Part shown: positions 8,826 to 17,573 of the stretch, one piece after another
How the letters are laid out: every line of letters begins with the position of its first letter
Numbering within the stretch: position 1 is the stretch's first letter
Assembly (NCBI RefSeq): GCF_010501095.1
Contig: NZ_QVMP01000009.1
Location: 94,733-141,582, forward strand
Origin: Dysgonomonas sp. 520
Lineage (GTDB): Bacteria > Bacteroidota > Bacteroidia > Bacteroidales > Dysgonomonadaceae
Reading direction: 5' to 3'
Length of the DNA stretch: 46,850 bases
Made by a program: the position numbers and the translations under genes
The notes under the pieces: model-generated
Database searches by the model: none
Told to the model about the DNA's origin: nothing
Seen by the model: only the letters and a program-made list of their open reading frames with translations

Positions 8826-10775
8826 TTACAATTTCTCTTTTAATTCTTCCAGTTCTAAGGTAAGAAGTTCCCAGGCACTCATTTCATTATCAATTGATTT
8901 GAGTAGTTTTCCATGCCTGTCGAAAAGACTGATGTCGGAAATTCCGTCGGGCGAGGCAAGCAGTTCCTCCATTTCGGATTTTTCCTGTTCCATTTTCTCA
9001 ATCTTTTGCTCCGCATCTTCAATCTGTTTCTCCAGCTTTTTGATCAGTTTACTTAATTCTTTCCTTTCGACATACGAAATTTTATTTTCCGACTTGGTCG
9101 ATTCTTGAGTTTTTGCTTCGGAAACATTCTTTGCCTTAGGTGATTGGACTTCTAATTCTTTCAGGGTGTCCATTTTTTTCTTTTGCAGAAAATCGTAGAT
9201 GCCACCCAGATGCTCTTTCACCTGTTGATTGCCAAACTCGTATACCTTATCAACCAATCCGTCCAGAAATTCACGATCGTGGGAAACAACAATAACTGTT
9301 CCGTCAAACTCCTTGATAGCCTCTTTCAATACGTCTTTCGATTTCATATCGAGGTGATTGGTGGGTTCGTCAAGAATCAACAGATTGACAGGCTCCAACA
9401 ACAAACGGATCATAGCCAGACGGCTTCGCTCTCCTCCCGAAAGCACTTTCACTTTCTTGTCCGATGCTTCGCCTCCAAACATGAATGCTCCTAGAATATC
9501 TCTGATTTTTGTGCGTATATCACCAACAGCCACATAATCAATGGTTTCAAAAACCGTCTTGTTATCATCGAGCAACGATGCCTGATTTTGAGCGAAATAG
9601 CCGATTTTTACATTGTGTCCTAATTCCAGTTTTCCCGAAAAATCGGTTTCACCCATAATGCACTTAACCAGAGTGGACTTTCCTTCACCGTTTTTACCAA
9701 CAAAGGCAACCTTGTCTCCTCTTTCGATAGTAAAAGTTACATCTTTGAAAATAAGGTGATCTCCATAGCTTTTGCTCAGGTCTTCTGCTATCACAGGGTA
9801 AGAACCCGACCGTGGCGCAGGAGGAAACTTCAATCGAAGGGCCGAGTTGTCTTCTTCATCCACTTCTATCCGTTCTATTTTTTCGAGCTGCTTGATACGC
9901 GATTGCACCTGAACGGCTTTCGTTGCTTTATATCGGAATCGTTCTATAAAATCCTCTGTGTCTTGTATTTGCTTCTGCTGATTTTCGTAGGCACGCAATT
10001 GTTGCTCGCGACGCTCCTTTCTTAGCTCCACGTACTTCGAATAGTTTACCTTATAGTCATGAATCTGCCCTAAAAGTATTTCAATGGTGCGTGTTGTAAC
10101 AGCATCAAGAAAGGCTCGGTCGTGCGAAACGAGGATAACGGCATTGGCACGAGTTGCCAGAAAATTTTCGAGCCATTGTATCGATTCTATATCGAGGTGA
10201 TTGGTGGGTTCGTCCAGCAACAATACGTCAGGGCGACGAAGCAACAGTTTAACCAGTTCGATACGCATACGCCAACCGCCGCTAAATTCGTTTGTAGGCC
10301 TGTCGAAATCGGAACGCTTAAAACCCAGACCCAATAATGTTTTTTCTACTTCTGCCAGAAAATTTCCACCACCCGACATCATGAATTGCTCATTCAAATG
10401 TGCCGAGCGTTCTATAAGATTGTGGTATTCTTCCGATTCGTAATCGGTGCGTTCTGCCAATTGCTGATTAACGTGTTCCAGGTCTGCTTCCAATTGCTGA
10501 ATATGGTCGAAAGCCAATGATGCTTCTTCCAGAACGGTGTTTCCGTCTGTTAGCTTCATTTGTTGAGGCAAATAGCCAATTGTCAGATCTTTAGGGTATG
10601 AAACGTTGCCCGAAGTAGGTTGCTGAATACCTGCCAAAATCTTGAGCATAGTAGTCTTTCCTGCTCCATTTTTACCGACCAACGCTATACGGTCTTTCTT
10701 GTTGACAACATAAGAGATATCATCAAACAAAGCCCTGCCTCCAAATTCTACTGTTAATCCTTCTACCGAAACCAC
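8826..10775 (-). CDS. ABC-F family ATPase
   Basis: A soluble, duplicated ABC ATPase of the ABC-F class, 649 residues without membrane segments. Domain 1 has Walker A GKNGAGKTT near residue 35, signature SGGWRMR near 165 and Walker B LLLDEPTNHLD near 185. Domain 2 has GKNGEGKST near 360, LSGGERSR near 447 and LLILDEPTNHLD near 467. The linker between them and the C-terminal coiled coil (about 570-649, rich in Lys and Glu) are typical. ABC-F proteins bind the ribosomal E site and tune translation or antibiotic resistance; the subfamily cannot be fixed here. The start is a GTG at 10775, giving the family N-terminus MVSVEGLTVEFGG. A second ABC-F lies at 25200. Confidence 0.9.
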   Translation of the reverse strand: MVSVEGLTVEFGGRALFDDISYVVNKKDRIALVGKNGAGKTTMLKILAGIQQPTSGNVSYPKDLTIGYLPQQMKLTDGNTVLEEASLAFDHIQQLEADLEHVNQQLAERTDYESEEYHNLIERSAHLNEQFMMSGGGNFLAEVEKTLLGLGFKRSDFDRPTNEFSGGWRMRIELVKLLLRRPDVLLLDEPTNHLDIESIQWLENFLATRANAVILVSHDRAFLDAVTTRTIEILLGQIHDYKVNYSKYVELRKERREQQLRAYENQQKQIQDTEDFIERFRYKATKAVQVQSRIKQLEKIERIEVDEEDNSALRLKFPPAPRSGSYPVIAEDLSKSYGDHLIFKDVTFTIERGDKVAFVGKNGEGKSTLVKCIMGETDFSGKLELGHNVKIGYFAQNQASLLDDNKTVFETIDYVAVGDIRTKIRDILGAFMFGGEASDKKVKVLSGGERSRLAMIRLLLEPVNLLILDEPTNHLDMKSKDVLKEAIKEFDGTVIVVSHDREFLDGLVDKVYEFGNQQVKEHLGGIYDFLQKKKMDTLKELEVQSPKAKNVSEAKTQESTKSENKISYVERKELSKLIKKLEKQIEDAEQKIEKMEQEKSEMEELLASPDGISDISLFDRHGKLLKSIDNEMSAWELLTLELEELKEKL

Positions 10776-11081
10776 TGTTCTATAATGTTTTGTTTTACGG
10801 TTGCGAAGTTAATCAAAAGTAATTAAAAACAGAGTCCCGGTTTGTAAGTAGTGTTGAAGAGAATTGGAATTGTAGAGATAGCCTCTAAAGTTATATTGAG
10901 AAAATATTGCATCATCTACTGATTCGTATATTTTTATCCCTGTTGGTAATTTTTATACATTGATGGCGTCGGATTAATAACATTTTGATTATTTTTGCAT
11001 TTGTTTATTACTCTGGTTAATAAAGCGAAAGAGGTACACAAACAAAGCAAATCTTTTATAAATAATAAATTGTAGAAAGAC
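10776..11081. other. Intergenic region with divergent promoters
   Basis: This stretch holds no gene that I can support. A -7 box for the plus-strand TPR gene (TATTTTTG) is at 10990-10997. TAACTTCG on the minus strand at 10804-10811 is a one-mismatch -7 box that could serve the ABC-F gene. Confidence 0.5.
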
Positions 11082-13202
11082 ATGAAACTTACTTTTATGC
11101 GTTGGTTTGCAATCATTCTCGTCTCGGTAACATTGGTGGTGGGAGTGAAATCATATATGAATATCAGGCAGATAATAGAGCAATCGACTATGCGTGAGAG
11201 GACATTGGAAGATACGTCACTTTTACTTAAAAATAGTATTGATGTTCCGGAAACAGACTCAGGCAAGCAATCTGTGGATGCTGATACGAAGTTGAAGTTG
11301 GCTTTGATCGGAAATATTTCCGAATATTCGGATCTGACCAAAAAGGAAACATTGCTTTTCTATGATACTTTGTTGAAAATAGCTGTCATATTGACGCTTT
11401 TGGCAGTAACACTATTCTTCCTTGTATTGATAGAAGTTCGTGGGATTTTTTTATCGAAGAATGTTGAGCAGAAATCATCTGAACGACAAAGAACTACAAC
11501 TCACGAATATATAGTAGACGAAAACGAGCAGAGTGTGCCGGAGGTGGATGAAGCTGATGAGGAGGAAACCTCTCAACCTCAGTTGAAAAAAGCGGACGCG
11601 ATGCCCGAACAATCGGCTGAAGTGCGAGAAACCCCAATAGACAAACAAAACGAAGCTGAATGGCTGGCAGATGTGAGCAGAAGATTGGATTTGGCTCTGA
11701 TAAAGATTGCGGACGAAGATAAGATTCAGATATTAGGCGAATTGGTTGATGAGGTGAATAATATGGCATCAACAGGACCTAATGACAAGAAAAAGTCTAT
11801 ACTAGGTAAGAGTTTCCAGAACATGGGCAAGGCATATTACAATCTGGGTGAATATGATAAGGCCATAGAATGTTTCACTAATGTGTTGAAAGATTATTCG
11901 AATCATGTCAATACGCTCAATTACAGAGGACTTACGTATGTGGCCATAGGCAACAATAGGAAAGCTATGGACGACTATAATAGGGCAATTGACATAAGGA
12001 ACGATAATGTAAAAAGTTTTGTGAACAGAGGCAACCTTTATCTTAAGATGGGCGATCAGGATAAGGCTATAATGGATTTCGACTCGGCACTGAGCCTCAA
12101 CCCTGTTACCGGGGAGGCTTGTTTTGGCAAAGGTGTGGCCTATTTTGAAAGGGAGGAATACGAAAAAGCCTTGCCTGAGTTTTCGAGAACGCTATTCCTC
12201 GACCCAAATAACGTGGAGGCATCGAAAAAGAAATCGCTTACCTATTATTTTCAAGGGCAATATGCCGAAGCATTGAAAGATATCAATGAAATCTTGTTCA
12301 GAGACAGAAAAGATGATGAGGCGTACTATTACAGGGCGATGATACAGTCGGCAATGGGCAAGGACGATGCGGCATTGTCGGATTATGATACGGCGATTGA
12401 AATAGATCCGAAAAATCAGGATTATTATTATTCAAGAGCTCTCTTGTTCACAAAAATGGGGCAATGCGACAAAGCCGTAGATGAATTGAGCTATGTGATA
12501 AGCCAGCAAAGCAGCAGGTTGGATGCCTATTATAACAGAGGAATTGCTTATGCCCGTATGAACGATCTGGAAAAGGCCATCGAAGATTTTTCGACGGTTA
12601 TGAAGATGGATAATTCCAACTATGGAGCATATTATCTGAGAGGCAGCATATTCATGGAGCAAAAATTGTTTGGAAAAGCAATGGAAGACCTTGATTATTT
12701 CATAAACAATGCCTCGGATAAAAAATTGATGAAAGAAGCCTTGATAAGCCGAGCGTTGTGCTTTATCGAATTTTCCGATTATGACAGGGCATTGCGGGAT
12801 GTGGACAGGGCTTTGCGAATAGACGACAAATATGCATCGGCATACAGCCTGAAAGGTATAATTTACTACAAACAAGGCAATCAGGCGGAAGCAATGAGCG
12901 ACCTGAACGAAGCTGTGTTGAATGACCCTACATTGCCCGAAGCGTACTTCTACAAGGCAAATGTGTATGAAGAAATAGGCGCATACAAGGATGCTTTAGA
13001 CAATTATTCCACTGCCATAGATTTGGACCGGGAATATTATGAGGCATACTACAACAGAGGCCTGTTATATGTGAAATTCGATAAGATGGAAGAGGCTGTT
13101 GACGATTTTAATGTATGTATCGCTTTGGATGAAAATAACGAGTTAGGGGTAAAATATCGTGCCGGAGTGCAGATAGACAAGCTGTCTGTAAGTATAGATT
13201 AA
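11082..13202 (+). CDS. Membrane-anchored TPR-repeat protein
   Basis: A 706-residue protein with two hydrophobic helices (about residues 5-24 and 93-116), an acidic linker rich in Glu (about 120-190), then tandem tetratricopeptide repeats from about residue 225 to 695. The repeats are close to the 34-residue consensus (AYYNLGEYDKAIECFTNVLK; YNRGIAYARMNDLEKAIEDF), and I count roughly 13. TPR arrays are protein-docking scaffolds; nothing points to a particular partner. The topology suggests that the short loop between the helices faces the periplasm and the repeats the cytoplasm, but this is inference. The gene is alone, with a terminator shared with the convergent nitroreductase gene. Confidence 0.8.
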   Translation: MKLTFMRWFAIILVSVTLVVGVKSYMNIRQIIEQSTMRERTLEDTSLLLKNSIDVPETDSGKQSVDADTKLKLALIGNISEYSDLTKKETLLFYDTLLKIAVILTLLAVTLFFLVLIEVRGIFLSKNVEQKSSERQRTTTHEYIVDENEQSVPEVDEADEEETSQPQLKKADAMPEQSAEVRETPIDKQNEAEWLADVSRRLDLALIKIADEDKIQILGELVDEVNNMASTGPNDKKKSILGKSFQNMGKAYYNLGEYDKAIECFTNVLKDYSNHVNTLNYRGLTYVAIGNNRKAMDDYNRAIDIRNDNVKSFVNRGNLYLKMGDQDKAIMDFDSALSLNPVTGEACFGKGVAYFEREEYEKALPEFSRTLFLDPNNVEASKKKSLTYYFQGQYAEALKDINEILFRDRKDDEAYYYRAMIQSAMGKDDAALSDYDTAIEIDPKNQDYYYSRALLFTKMGQCDKAVDELSYVISQQSSRLDAYYNRGIAYARMNDLEKAIEDFSTVMKMDNSNYGAYYLRGSIFMEQKLFGKAMEDLDYFINNASDKKLMKEALISRALCFIEFSDYDRALRDVDRALRIDDKYASAYSLKGIIYYKQGNQAEAMSDLNEAVLNDPTLPEAYFYKANVYEEIGAYKDALDNYSTAIDLDREYYEAYYNRGLLYVKFDKMEEAVDDFNVCIALDENNELGVKYRAGVQIDKLSVSID

Positions 13203-13225
13203 AAATGAAGAAACAGTGAAAACTG

Positions 13226-13259
13226 AAAACGCTTCCCTCTTTCAAGAAGGAAGCGTTTT
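13226..13259. terminator. Bidirectional terminator
   Basis: AAAACGCTTCC pairs perfectly with GGAAGCGTTTT over a 12-nt loop between the convergent TPR and nitroreductase genes. It is flanked by A and T runs, so it can act in both directions. Confidence 0.85.
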
Positions 13260-13264
13260 ATATA

Positions 13265-13867
13265 TTATTCGAATATCAGCGATCTGCCGACTAAGGGATT
13301 GAACTCTTTAGCTCCGGGTTCTTCGAGAGGTGTCCCGAAAGGCATTTGAGCCACTAGTTTCCATTTCGGATTCAGTGCCCATGTGTGGATAACTTCTTCA
13401 TCAATCAGCGGATTGTAATGCTGGAGGGAAGCACCAAGTCCGGCATCTTCAAGCATTGTCCAGATAGCAAATTGATGCATAGCCGATGTGTGCTGCGACC
13501 ATACCGGAAATTTGTCACTGTAGGTAGGAAAAGCATTCTGCAACTCTTCTACAACAGTGTTATCTTCAAAAAAGAGAACTGTTCCATAGCCGGATGCAAA
13601 ACAGTTGTCTATTTTTGACTCTGTCGACTTGAAATTATCTGCCGACAACTTTTTGCGTAAAGTTTCTTTAACTATATTCCATAATTTCTTATGGTGGTCG
13701 CCCAACAGCAATACCGTACGTGTGCTTTGCGAGTTGAAAGCAGAAGGTACATTCTTAACAGCCGTATCAACAACTTCCTTTATTTGAGAATCACTAATTG
13801 GTGATGTATTGCTCAATGAATAATAAGAGCGGCGATGCTCTATCGCCTCTTTAAAGTTTCGTGTCAT
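13265..13867 (-). CDS. Nitroreductase family protein
   Basis: A flavin-dependent oxidoreductase of the nitroreductase fold, in the subgroup related to yeast Frm2/Hbn1 and lactobacterial nitroreductases. It has 200 residues from the ATG at 13867. Markers are FKEAIEHRRSYYSLSNTSPIS at the N-terminus (FMN-contacting Arg-Arg), PSAFNSQSTR near residue 40, the central SAMHQFAIWTMLEDAGLGASLQHYNPL segment, and WKLVAQMPFGTP near the C-terminus. It should use NAD(P)H to reduce nitroaromatics or quinone-like compounds; the physiological substrate is unknown. The reading frame extends to a TTG at 13903, but homologues start at the ATG chosen here. Confidence 0.88.
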   Translation of the reverse strand: MTRNFKEAIEHRRSYYSLSNTSPISDSQIKEVVDTAVKNVPSAFNSQSTRTVLLLGDHHKKLWNIVKETLRKKLSADNFKSTESKIDNCFASGYGTVLFFEDNTVVEELQNAFPTYSDKFPVWSQHTSAMHQFAIWTMLEDAGLGASLQHYNPLIDEEVIHTWALNPKWKLVAQMPFGTPLEEPGAKEFNPLVGRSLIFE

Positions 13868-14017
13868 AGATAAAATTCTTTTAAATATATTTATATTGTT
13901 CAAAGTTTAGCTTTCCTACCGGAAAAGCCTTTTTTCAAACTATTGATTCACTTGATTTCGTTTGTTCATTTAACAAAGAATCTTATCCATTTGTTTTTAG
14001 CCACATAATTTTTTTAC

Positions 14018-14025
14018 TATGTTTG
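14018..14025 (+). promoter_or_regulatory. -7 promoter box for the DUF805-like gene
   Basis: TATGTTTG is a perfect TAnnTTTG match, 22 nt upstream of the ATG at 14048. I do not see a well-spaced -33 box. Confidence 0.55.
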
Positions 14026-14047
14026 CAGCACAAAAAATTACAAAACG

Positions 14048-15904
14048 ATGTTTAATAATCAACTGTTCAGGGTATTATTCGACCCTACAATAAAGATAGA
14101 CAAGCGTACCTATCGGGGTGGACTTATATTCCTTCTATTTTTTGTCCTTCTGAGTACATTTTTTAGTTTTCAGTACTCAATATTTGATGTGTTAAGGCAA
14201 TTTAACGGCTATTCTTTCGGAAAAGGATTTTCAGGTATTTTGAAAAATCTGACAGACGATTATCGTTCCTATTCGGCCATACTTTACCTTATTCCCCTCA
14301 GAGATATACTGATTGTGATAGTTTTTGTTGCTTCCATAACTCTCTCTGTTAAAAGATGCAAGGCGTTGGAACTGCCCGGTTGGATAGGCTGGATTGCGGG
14401 CATATTGACATACATGGCATACTGGGCATTAGCTACGTATATCGTACCAGCAGGATCTTTCTTTGTGTTTTTTAGTTTCGACACATGGATATGGTTGTGT
14501 CTGCTTCCGGGGATAGCAGTGGTTTATTTCTTGTTGAGAGACGATGCAAAAGATACAAAAACGGCTGATTTATTTCCCATCCCCAAAAGTTTGGATATTG
14601 AGTCTTTCTTCAAATATTTTTTCTGGTTGGTGGTTGTGTATTTCGGTATATTTATTTTGTTCGATATAATAGCTTTGTTCAGAGTAACAATCCCTGTTTC
14701 TGTTGTGACTATCAAGTATGCGGTGTTTGTTTTTGGTTTTGCCTTTTTACTGATAAAACGAATAAAATCGACCTCTTTGAATAAACGACTTGTTTTCGGA
14801 ATCTTTGGTGTTTTAATCGCTCTGGAAATAGTATATATGTTGCTATGGACTTTAGATTTGGAGAGTGGACGTATAGCGTATCTACCCGAATTTTCGTCGT
14901 TTCTTAGCTTGATGGAATACTGTGCCATCGTTTTGACGGTTGTGATCATTGCCCAGCCGGATGGTGATGAGACAGGAGGGATTAAAACTAATTTTTATAT
15001 CAATAACCGGATTTTGAGATCGTTGCTGGATTATCGTGGAACTATCAGCAACAGAGGGTATTTGGCCGGGCTGAGCATCGTGTTCTTGTGCGTTGCTGCA
15101 TATAATTTGGCGTTTAATCAGATATGTATCAGTAGTTTGTTCAATAATTTCATAAACGAGGGCGAGACAAGCAATCTTCTGAATGAGTTTCCTCTGCAAC
15201 ATTTATATTTGGCTGTGATTTTCTACTCAACATTTGTTCTGACCATTAAGCGTGGGCGGGCACTGCGTATGCCGGTCTTGATTGGCGGAATAATAGGGGC
15301 TGTTATATACATGGCATTTTACATGTTGAAGGTATTAAATCAGATGATTCTCCTGAATTGGTCGAAACTGGTTGCTCGCGACCCGTCGCTATCCTTGTTC
15401 CGTGACCTTTTCTCTATGTGGGGGTATGTCATTATGTTCGGATTGGCTATTGGCGCGATTGTGCTTCTGTCTCAAAAGCTGAAAAACGAAATGGATGACT
15501 ACAACGAAGACGAAGATTTTTCTTTCTATCGGATGACATCGGAGGTGTTTCTTTTCAAGCGGATGACATTGGCAATAGCTATGGTTGCAGTTGTTTTAAC
15601 GATGGTCTTGATTTATAAAGTGAGCGGCAGCCTGTCGATGATGATTCTTCGAGCTTTCGTCGTGGCAATATTGGTATTCATCTCCATGAATGTTTATTAC
15701 CTGTTAGACAGGGCGAAGGATGCGGCGTTGCATCTCTGGAAGATATGGATAGGCGTGGTTCTTTTCATTGGTTTGGGCATAGCTTTTCACTTTACGCAAA
15801 ACAATGTTTATATATTGATCGACCACCTCATTCTGGTATTGTGGTTTTGGGTTATTTTTCTTCCGTCTGCCAATCTGGAGGAAGAAAATCACGCTAGTTT
15901 ATAG
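14048..15904 (+). CDS. Polytopic membrane protein, duplicated DUF805-like domains
   Basis: A 618-residue integral membrane protein with about 14-16 hydrophobic helices. It looks like an internal duplication. The first half has RGGLIFLLFF near residue 23 and TLSVKRCKALELPGWIGWI near 97. The second half repeats the pattern with NRGYLAGLSIVF near 335 and LTIKRGRALRMPVLIGGI near 400. The Arg-Arg/Lys-Arg and small-residue pattern resembles the DUF805 signature (RRLHDxGxSGWW), but neither half is a close match. Hydrophobic helices after residue 500 look like an extra region. The function is unknown. The stop codon lies inside the left 37-bp direct repeat that brackets the toxin-antitoxin pair. Confidence 0.7.
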   Translation: MFNNQLFRVLFDPTIKIDKRTYRGGLIFLLFFVLLSTFFSFQYSIFDVLRQFNGYSFGKGFSGILKNLTDDYRSYSAILYLIPLRDILIVIVFVASITLSVKRCKALELPGWIGWIAGILTYMAYWALATYIVPAGSFFVFFSFDTWIWLCLLPGIAVVYFLLRDDAKDTKTADLFPIPKSLDIESFFKYFFWLVVVYFGIFILFDIIALFRVTIPVSVVTIKYAVFVFGFAFLLIKRIKSTSLNKRLVFGIFGVLIALEIVYMLLWTLDLESGRIAYLPEFSSFLSLMEYCAIVLTVVIIAQPDGDETGGIKTNFYINNRILRSLLDYRGTISNRGYLAGLSIVFLCVAAYNLAFNQICISSLFNNFINEGETSNLLNEFPLQHLYLAVIFYSTFVLTIKRGRALRMPVLIGGIIGAVIYMAFYMLKVLNQMILLNWSKLVARDPSLSLFRDLFSMWGYVIMFGLAIGAIVLLSQKLKNEMDDYNEDEDFSFYRMTSEVFLFKRMTLAIAMVAVVLTMVLIYKVSGSLSMMILRAFVVAILVFISMNVYYLLDRAKDAALHLWKIWIGVVLFIGLGIAFHFTQNNVYILIDHLILVLWFWVIFLPSANLEEENHASL

Positions 15905-15936
15905 TACTTTAACTTTTGATAAAAGAATAATATTGT
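15900..15936 (+). repeat. 37-bp direct repeat, left copy
   Basis: The 37 bases are identical to 16564-16600. The copy begins TATAGTACTTTAACTTTTGA and ends AATAATATTGT. It overlaps the stop codon of the upstream gene, and its right end supplies the ATTG that serves as the -33 box of parDE. Confidence 0.9.
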
Positions 15937-15963
15937 CAGAATTACCAATTTTTGGTAACTTTG
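15932..15963 (+). promoter_or_regulatory. parDE promoter with overlapping operator palindrome
   Basis: ATTG at 15932-15935, 20 nt, then TAACTTTG at 15956-15963, a perfect -7 box. The palindrome TTACCAA-TTT-TTGGTAA (15942-15958) overlaps its first bases. This arrangement fits autorepression by ParD or ParD-ParE, as is known for this toxin-antitoxin family. Confidence 0.7.
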
Positions 15964-15981
15964 AGAAAACATTGAAAAGTT

Positions 15982-16230
15982 ATGAGAAAGAACACCTCTG
16001 TATCGCTCGGAAATTATTTTGAAAATTTTGTGGAAAATAAAATTTCTCAAGGTCGATATAAAAATGCAAGTGAAGTTATCCGTGCAGGGTTAAGGCTTTT
16101 GGAAGAAGAAGAGAATCGTGCATCTGTTCTGAAAAATGCACTTCAGGAAGGATTAGATAGTGGAATAGCAACAGATTTTGATTCGAAAGAACATCTGGCG
16201 CTATTGAAAGCTAAAAGACGTAATGGCTAA
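15982..16230 (+). CDS. parD: ParD-type antitoxin
   Basis: An antitoxin of the ParD/CC2985 ribbon-helix-helix family, 82 residues. The N-terminal RHH segment reads NTSVSLGNYFENFVENKI, then SQGRYKNASEVIRAGLRLLEEEE, the usual second-helix block (YxNASEVIRxGLRLLE). The rest is the flexible toxin-binding tail. It should bind the ParE product of the next gene and repress the shared promoter through the palindrome at 15942-15958. Its reading frame overlaps the toxin gene by 8 bases, so translation is coupled. The pair sits between 37-bp direct repeats, which suggests it entered as a unit. Confidence 0.93.
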   Translation: MRKNTSVSLGNYFENFVENKISQGRYKNASEVIRAGLRLLEEEENRASVLKNALQEGLDSGIATDFDSKEHLALLKAKRRNG

Positions 16231-16522
16231 ATATCATTTTACGAACAAGTCGGTTGAAGATTTATCATCCATCTGGAATTATACCTTTGACACATGGTCG
16301 GAAAAACAAGCGGATCTGTATTATGAAATGCTGATAAGTTCTTGTCAGACGATAGCTGAAAAGCCGAGATGCGGAAAAAATTATGAGGAAATATCAGAAA
16401 ATATCTACGGATTCAGAACCTATAAACACATAATATTCTACAAAATAATAACTCATGAAGAAGTTGAGATTGTGAGAATTTTACATGAAAGCATGGACTT
16501 GAAAAGCAGAATTGACGAATAA
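16223..16522 (+). CDS. parE: ParE/RelE-type toxin
   Basis: A toxin of the RelE/ParE superfamily, 99 residues, ParE branch. MAKYHFTNKSVEDLSSIWNY starts with the typical beta strand and first helix. The conserved core follows: tyrosine-rich YYEMLISSCQTIAEKPRCGK, then YGFRTYKHIIFYKI, and the C-terminal strand EIVRILHESMD. ParE members poison DNA gyrase; RelE-type members cut mRNA. The RILHxxMD end is typical of ParE. It is overlapped by 8 bp with the antitoxin gene upstream. All expected segments are present, so the toxin appears intact. Confidence 0.92.
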   Translation: MAKYHFTNKSVEDLSSIWNYTFDTWSEKQADLYYEMLISSCQTIAEKPRCGKNYEEISENIYGFRTYKHIIFYKIITHEEVEIVRILHESMDLKSRIDE

Positions 16523-16563
16523 AGATGCTCTCCCGAAATAAACCTTTCTTACGAAATGTCGTC

Positions 16564-16600
16564 TATAGTACTTTAACTTTTGATAAAAGAATAATATTGT
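16564..16600 (+). repeat. 37-bp direct repeat, right copy
   Basis: Identical to 15900-15936, placed 41 bp after the parE stop. Its last 12 bases (GAATAATATTGT-type) also occur at the start of RAYT hairpin unit C (17447-17458), so it may represent the end of a longer RAYT-linked repeat. Confidence 0.9.
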
Positions 16601-16723
16601 TAGGCTTTGAAGCGCTTCTGTTAATGCCTATCGGGTTGCAAACCCGATAGAACGGCAAGGCTATTTACGTTTTTCGGAGTTTGTAACTCCGAAGTTATTA
16701 TAGTTTGGGTTTGTAACCCAGAG
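16590..16723 (+). repeat. RAYT-associated hairpin unit A (three hairpins)
   Basis: A REP-like unit upstream of the transposase gene. Hairpin 1 is at 16628-16650 (arms CTATCGGGTT / AACCCGATAG, loop GCA), hairpin 2 at 16673-16693 (TTCGGAGTT / AACTCCGAA, loop TGT) and hairpin 3 at 16706-16720 (TGGGTT / AACCCA, loop TGT). All three have the same GnGTT-xxx-AACnC apex although their outer sequences differ. The gap 16523-16775 holds only these elements. Confidence 0.85.
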
Positions 16724-16775
16724 GATGCTAATGTGTGGTTTGTAATTTGATAAAACTTATAGCTATCTTAGTAAA

Positions 16776-17321
16776 ATGATAAATATTCAGTATCGAACAA
16801 CTAAAGATCTTTATTTTATAACCATGACTGTTGTAGATTGGGTTGATATCTTCATTCGTCCATGTTACAAGCATGTTATAATAGAATCGTTGCAGTATTG
16901 TCAACAAAACAAAGGGCTTGAAATATATGCTTGGGTACTTATGAGTAATCATCTGCACATGATTGTTGGCATAAATGATGATAATGAACTTAGTAATGTC
17001 CTTCGTGATTTTAAGAAATATACTAGTAAGAAAATACTAAGTATATTAGAAGTAGATAATAGTGAATCTCGGCGTGAATGGATGCTCAATCGTTTTAAAT
17101 ACGCTGCATTGAATGACAAGAAAACGAAGAAATATCATTTTTGGCAAAATGGCAATGATGTACAAGAAATCTATACGGTCGACTATTTACGCCAAAAATT
17201 AGATTATATTCATCAAAATCCCGTTGTGGCAGAGTTTGTTAATCGCGCAGACGATTATAGATACAGTTCTGCGATAGACTATAGCGGCAACAAAGGTTTG
17301 ATAGATGTCATTGTTATATAA
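16776..17321 (+). CDS. REP-associated tyrosine transposase (RAYT, Y1_Tnp)
   Basis: A Y1 (HUH) transposase-like protein of the RAYT group, 181 residues. It shows the start IQYRTTKDLYFITMTVVDW, the HUH pair in WVLMSNHLHMIV near residues 55-66 (His-Leu-His), a catalytic tyrosine candidate in DFKKYTSKK near residue 89, and the C-terminal block KLDYIHQNPVVAEFV typical of RAYTs. These single-strand nucleases bind and process REP-type hairpins. The flanking hairpin units A, B and C share the same palindromes and are the likely substrates. The gene appears complete. IS200-type full elements are not suggested, because there is no second gene and the hairpin units are many. Confidence 0.92.
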   Translation: MINIQYRTTKDLYFITMTVVDWVDIFIRPCYKHVIIESLQYCQQNKGLEIYAWVLMSNHLHMIVGINDDNELSNVLRDFKKYTSKKILSILEVDNSESRREWMLNRFKYAALNDKKTKKYHFWQNGNDVQEIYTVDYLRQKLDYIHQNPVVAEFVNRADDYRYSSAIDYSGNKGLIDVIVI

Positions 17322-17328
17322 AATCAGA

Positions 17329-17446
17329 ATTTGAAATTCTGCTGTTAATGCCTATCGGGTTGCAAACCCGATAGAACGGCAAGGCTATTTACGTTTTTCG
17401 GAGTTTGTAACTCCGAAGTTGTTATAGTTTGGTTTTGTAATTCAGA
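17329..17446 (+). repeat. RAYT-associated hairpin unit B
   Basis: A direct copy of unit A downstream of the transposase gene. Hairpin 1 is at 17352-17374 and hairpin 2 at 17397-17417, both identical to unit A. The third hairpin has decayed (GGTTTTGTAATTC). Units A and B bracket the transposase gene. Confidence 0.85.
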
Positions 17447-17515
17447 GAATAATATTGTCGGGCTTTGAAGTGCTTGCGTTAATGCCTATCGGGTTGCAAA
17501 CCCGATAGAACGGCA
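17447..17515 (+). repeat. RAYT-associated hairpin unit C (short)
   Basis: Starts GAATAATATTGT and runs through GGCTTTGAAGTGCTTGCGTT to a third identical hairpin 1 at 17486-17508, then stops after GAACGGCA. It lacks hairpins 2 and 3. The gap 17322-17692 consists of units B and C and a family A repeat. Confidence 0.8.
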
Positions 17516-17573
17516 GTTTTTTAATAAGCCTTCTTTATCGTCAAAATACAAAGATTTGTCAAAAATTATGTAT

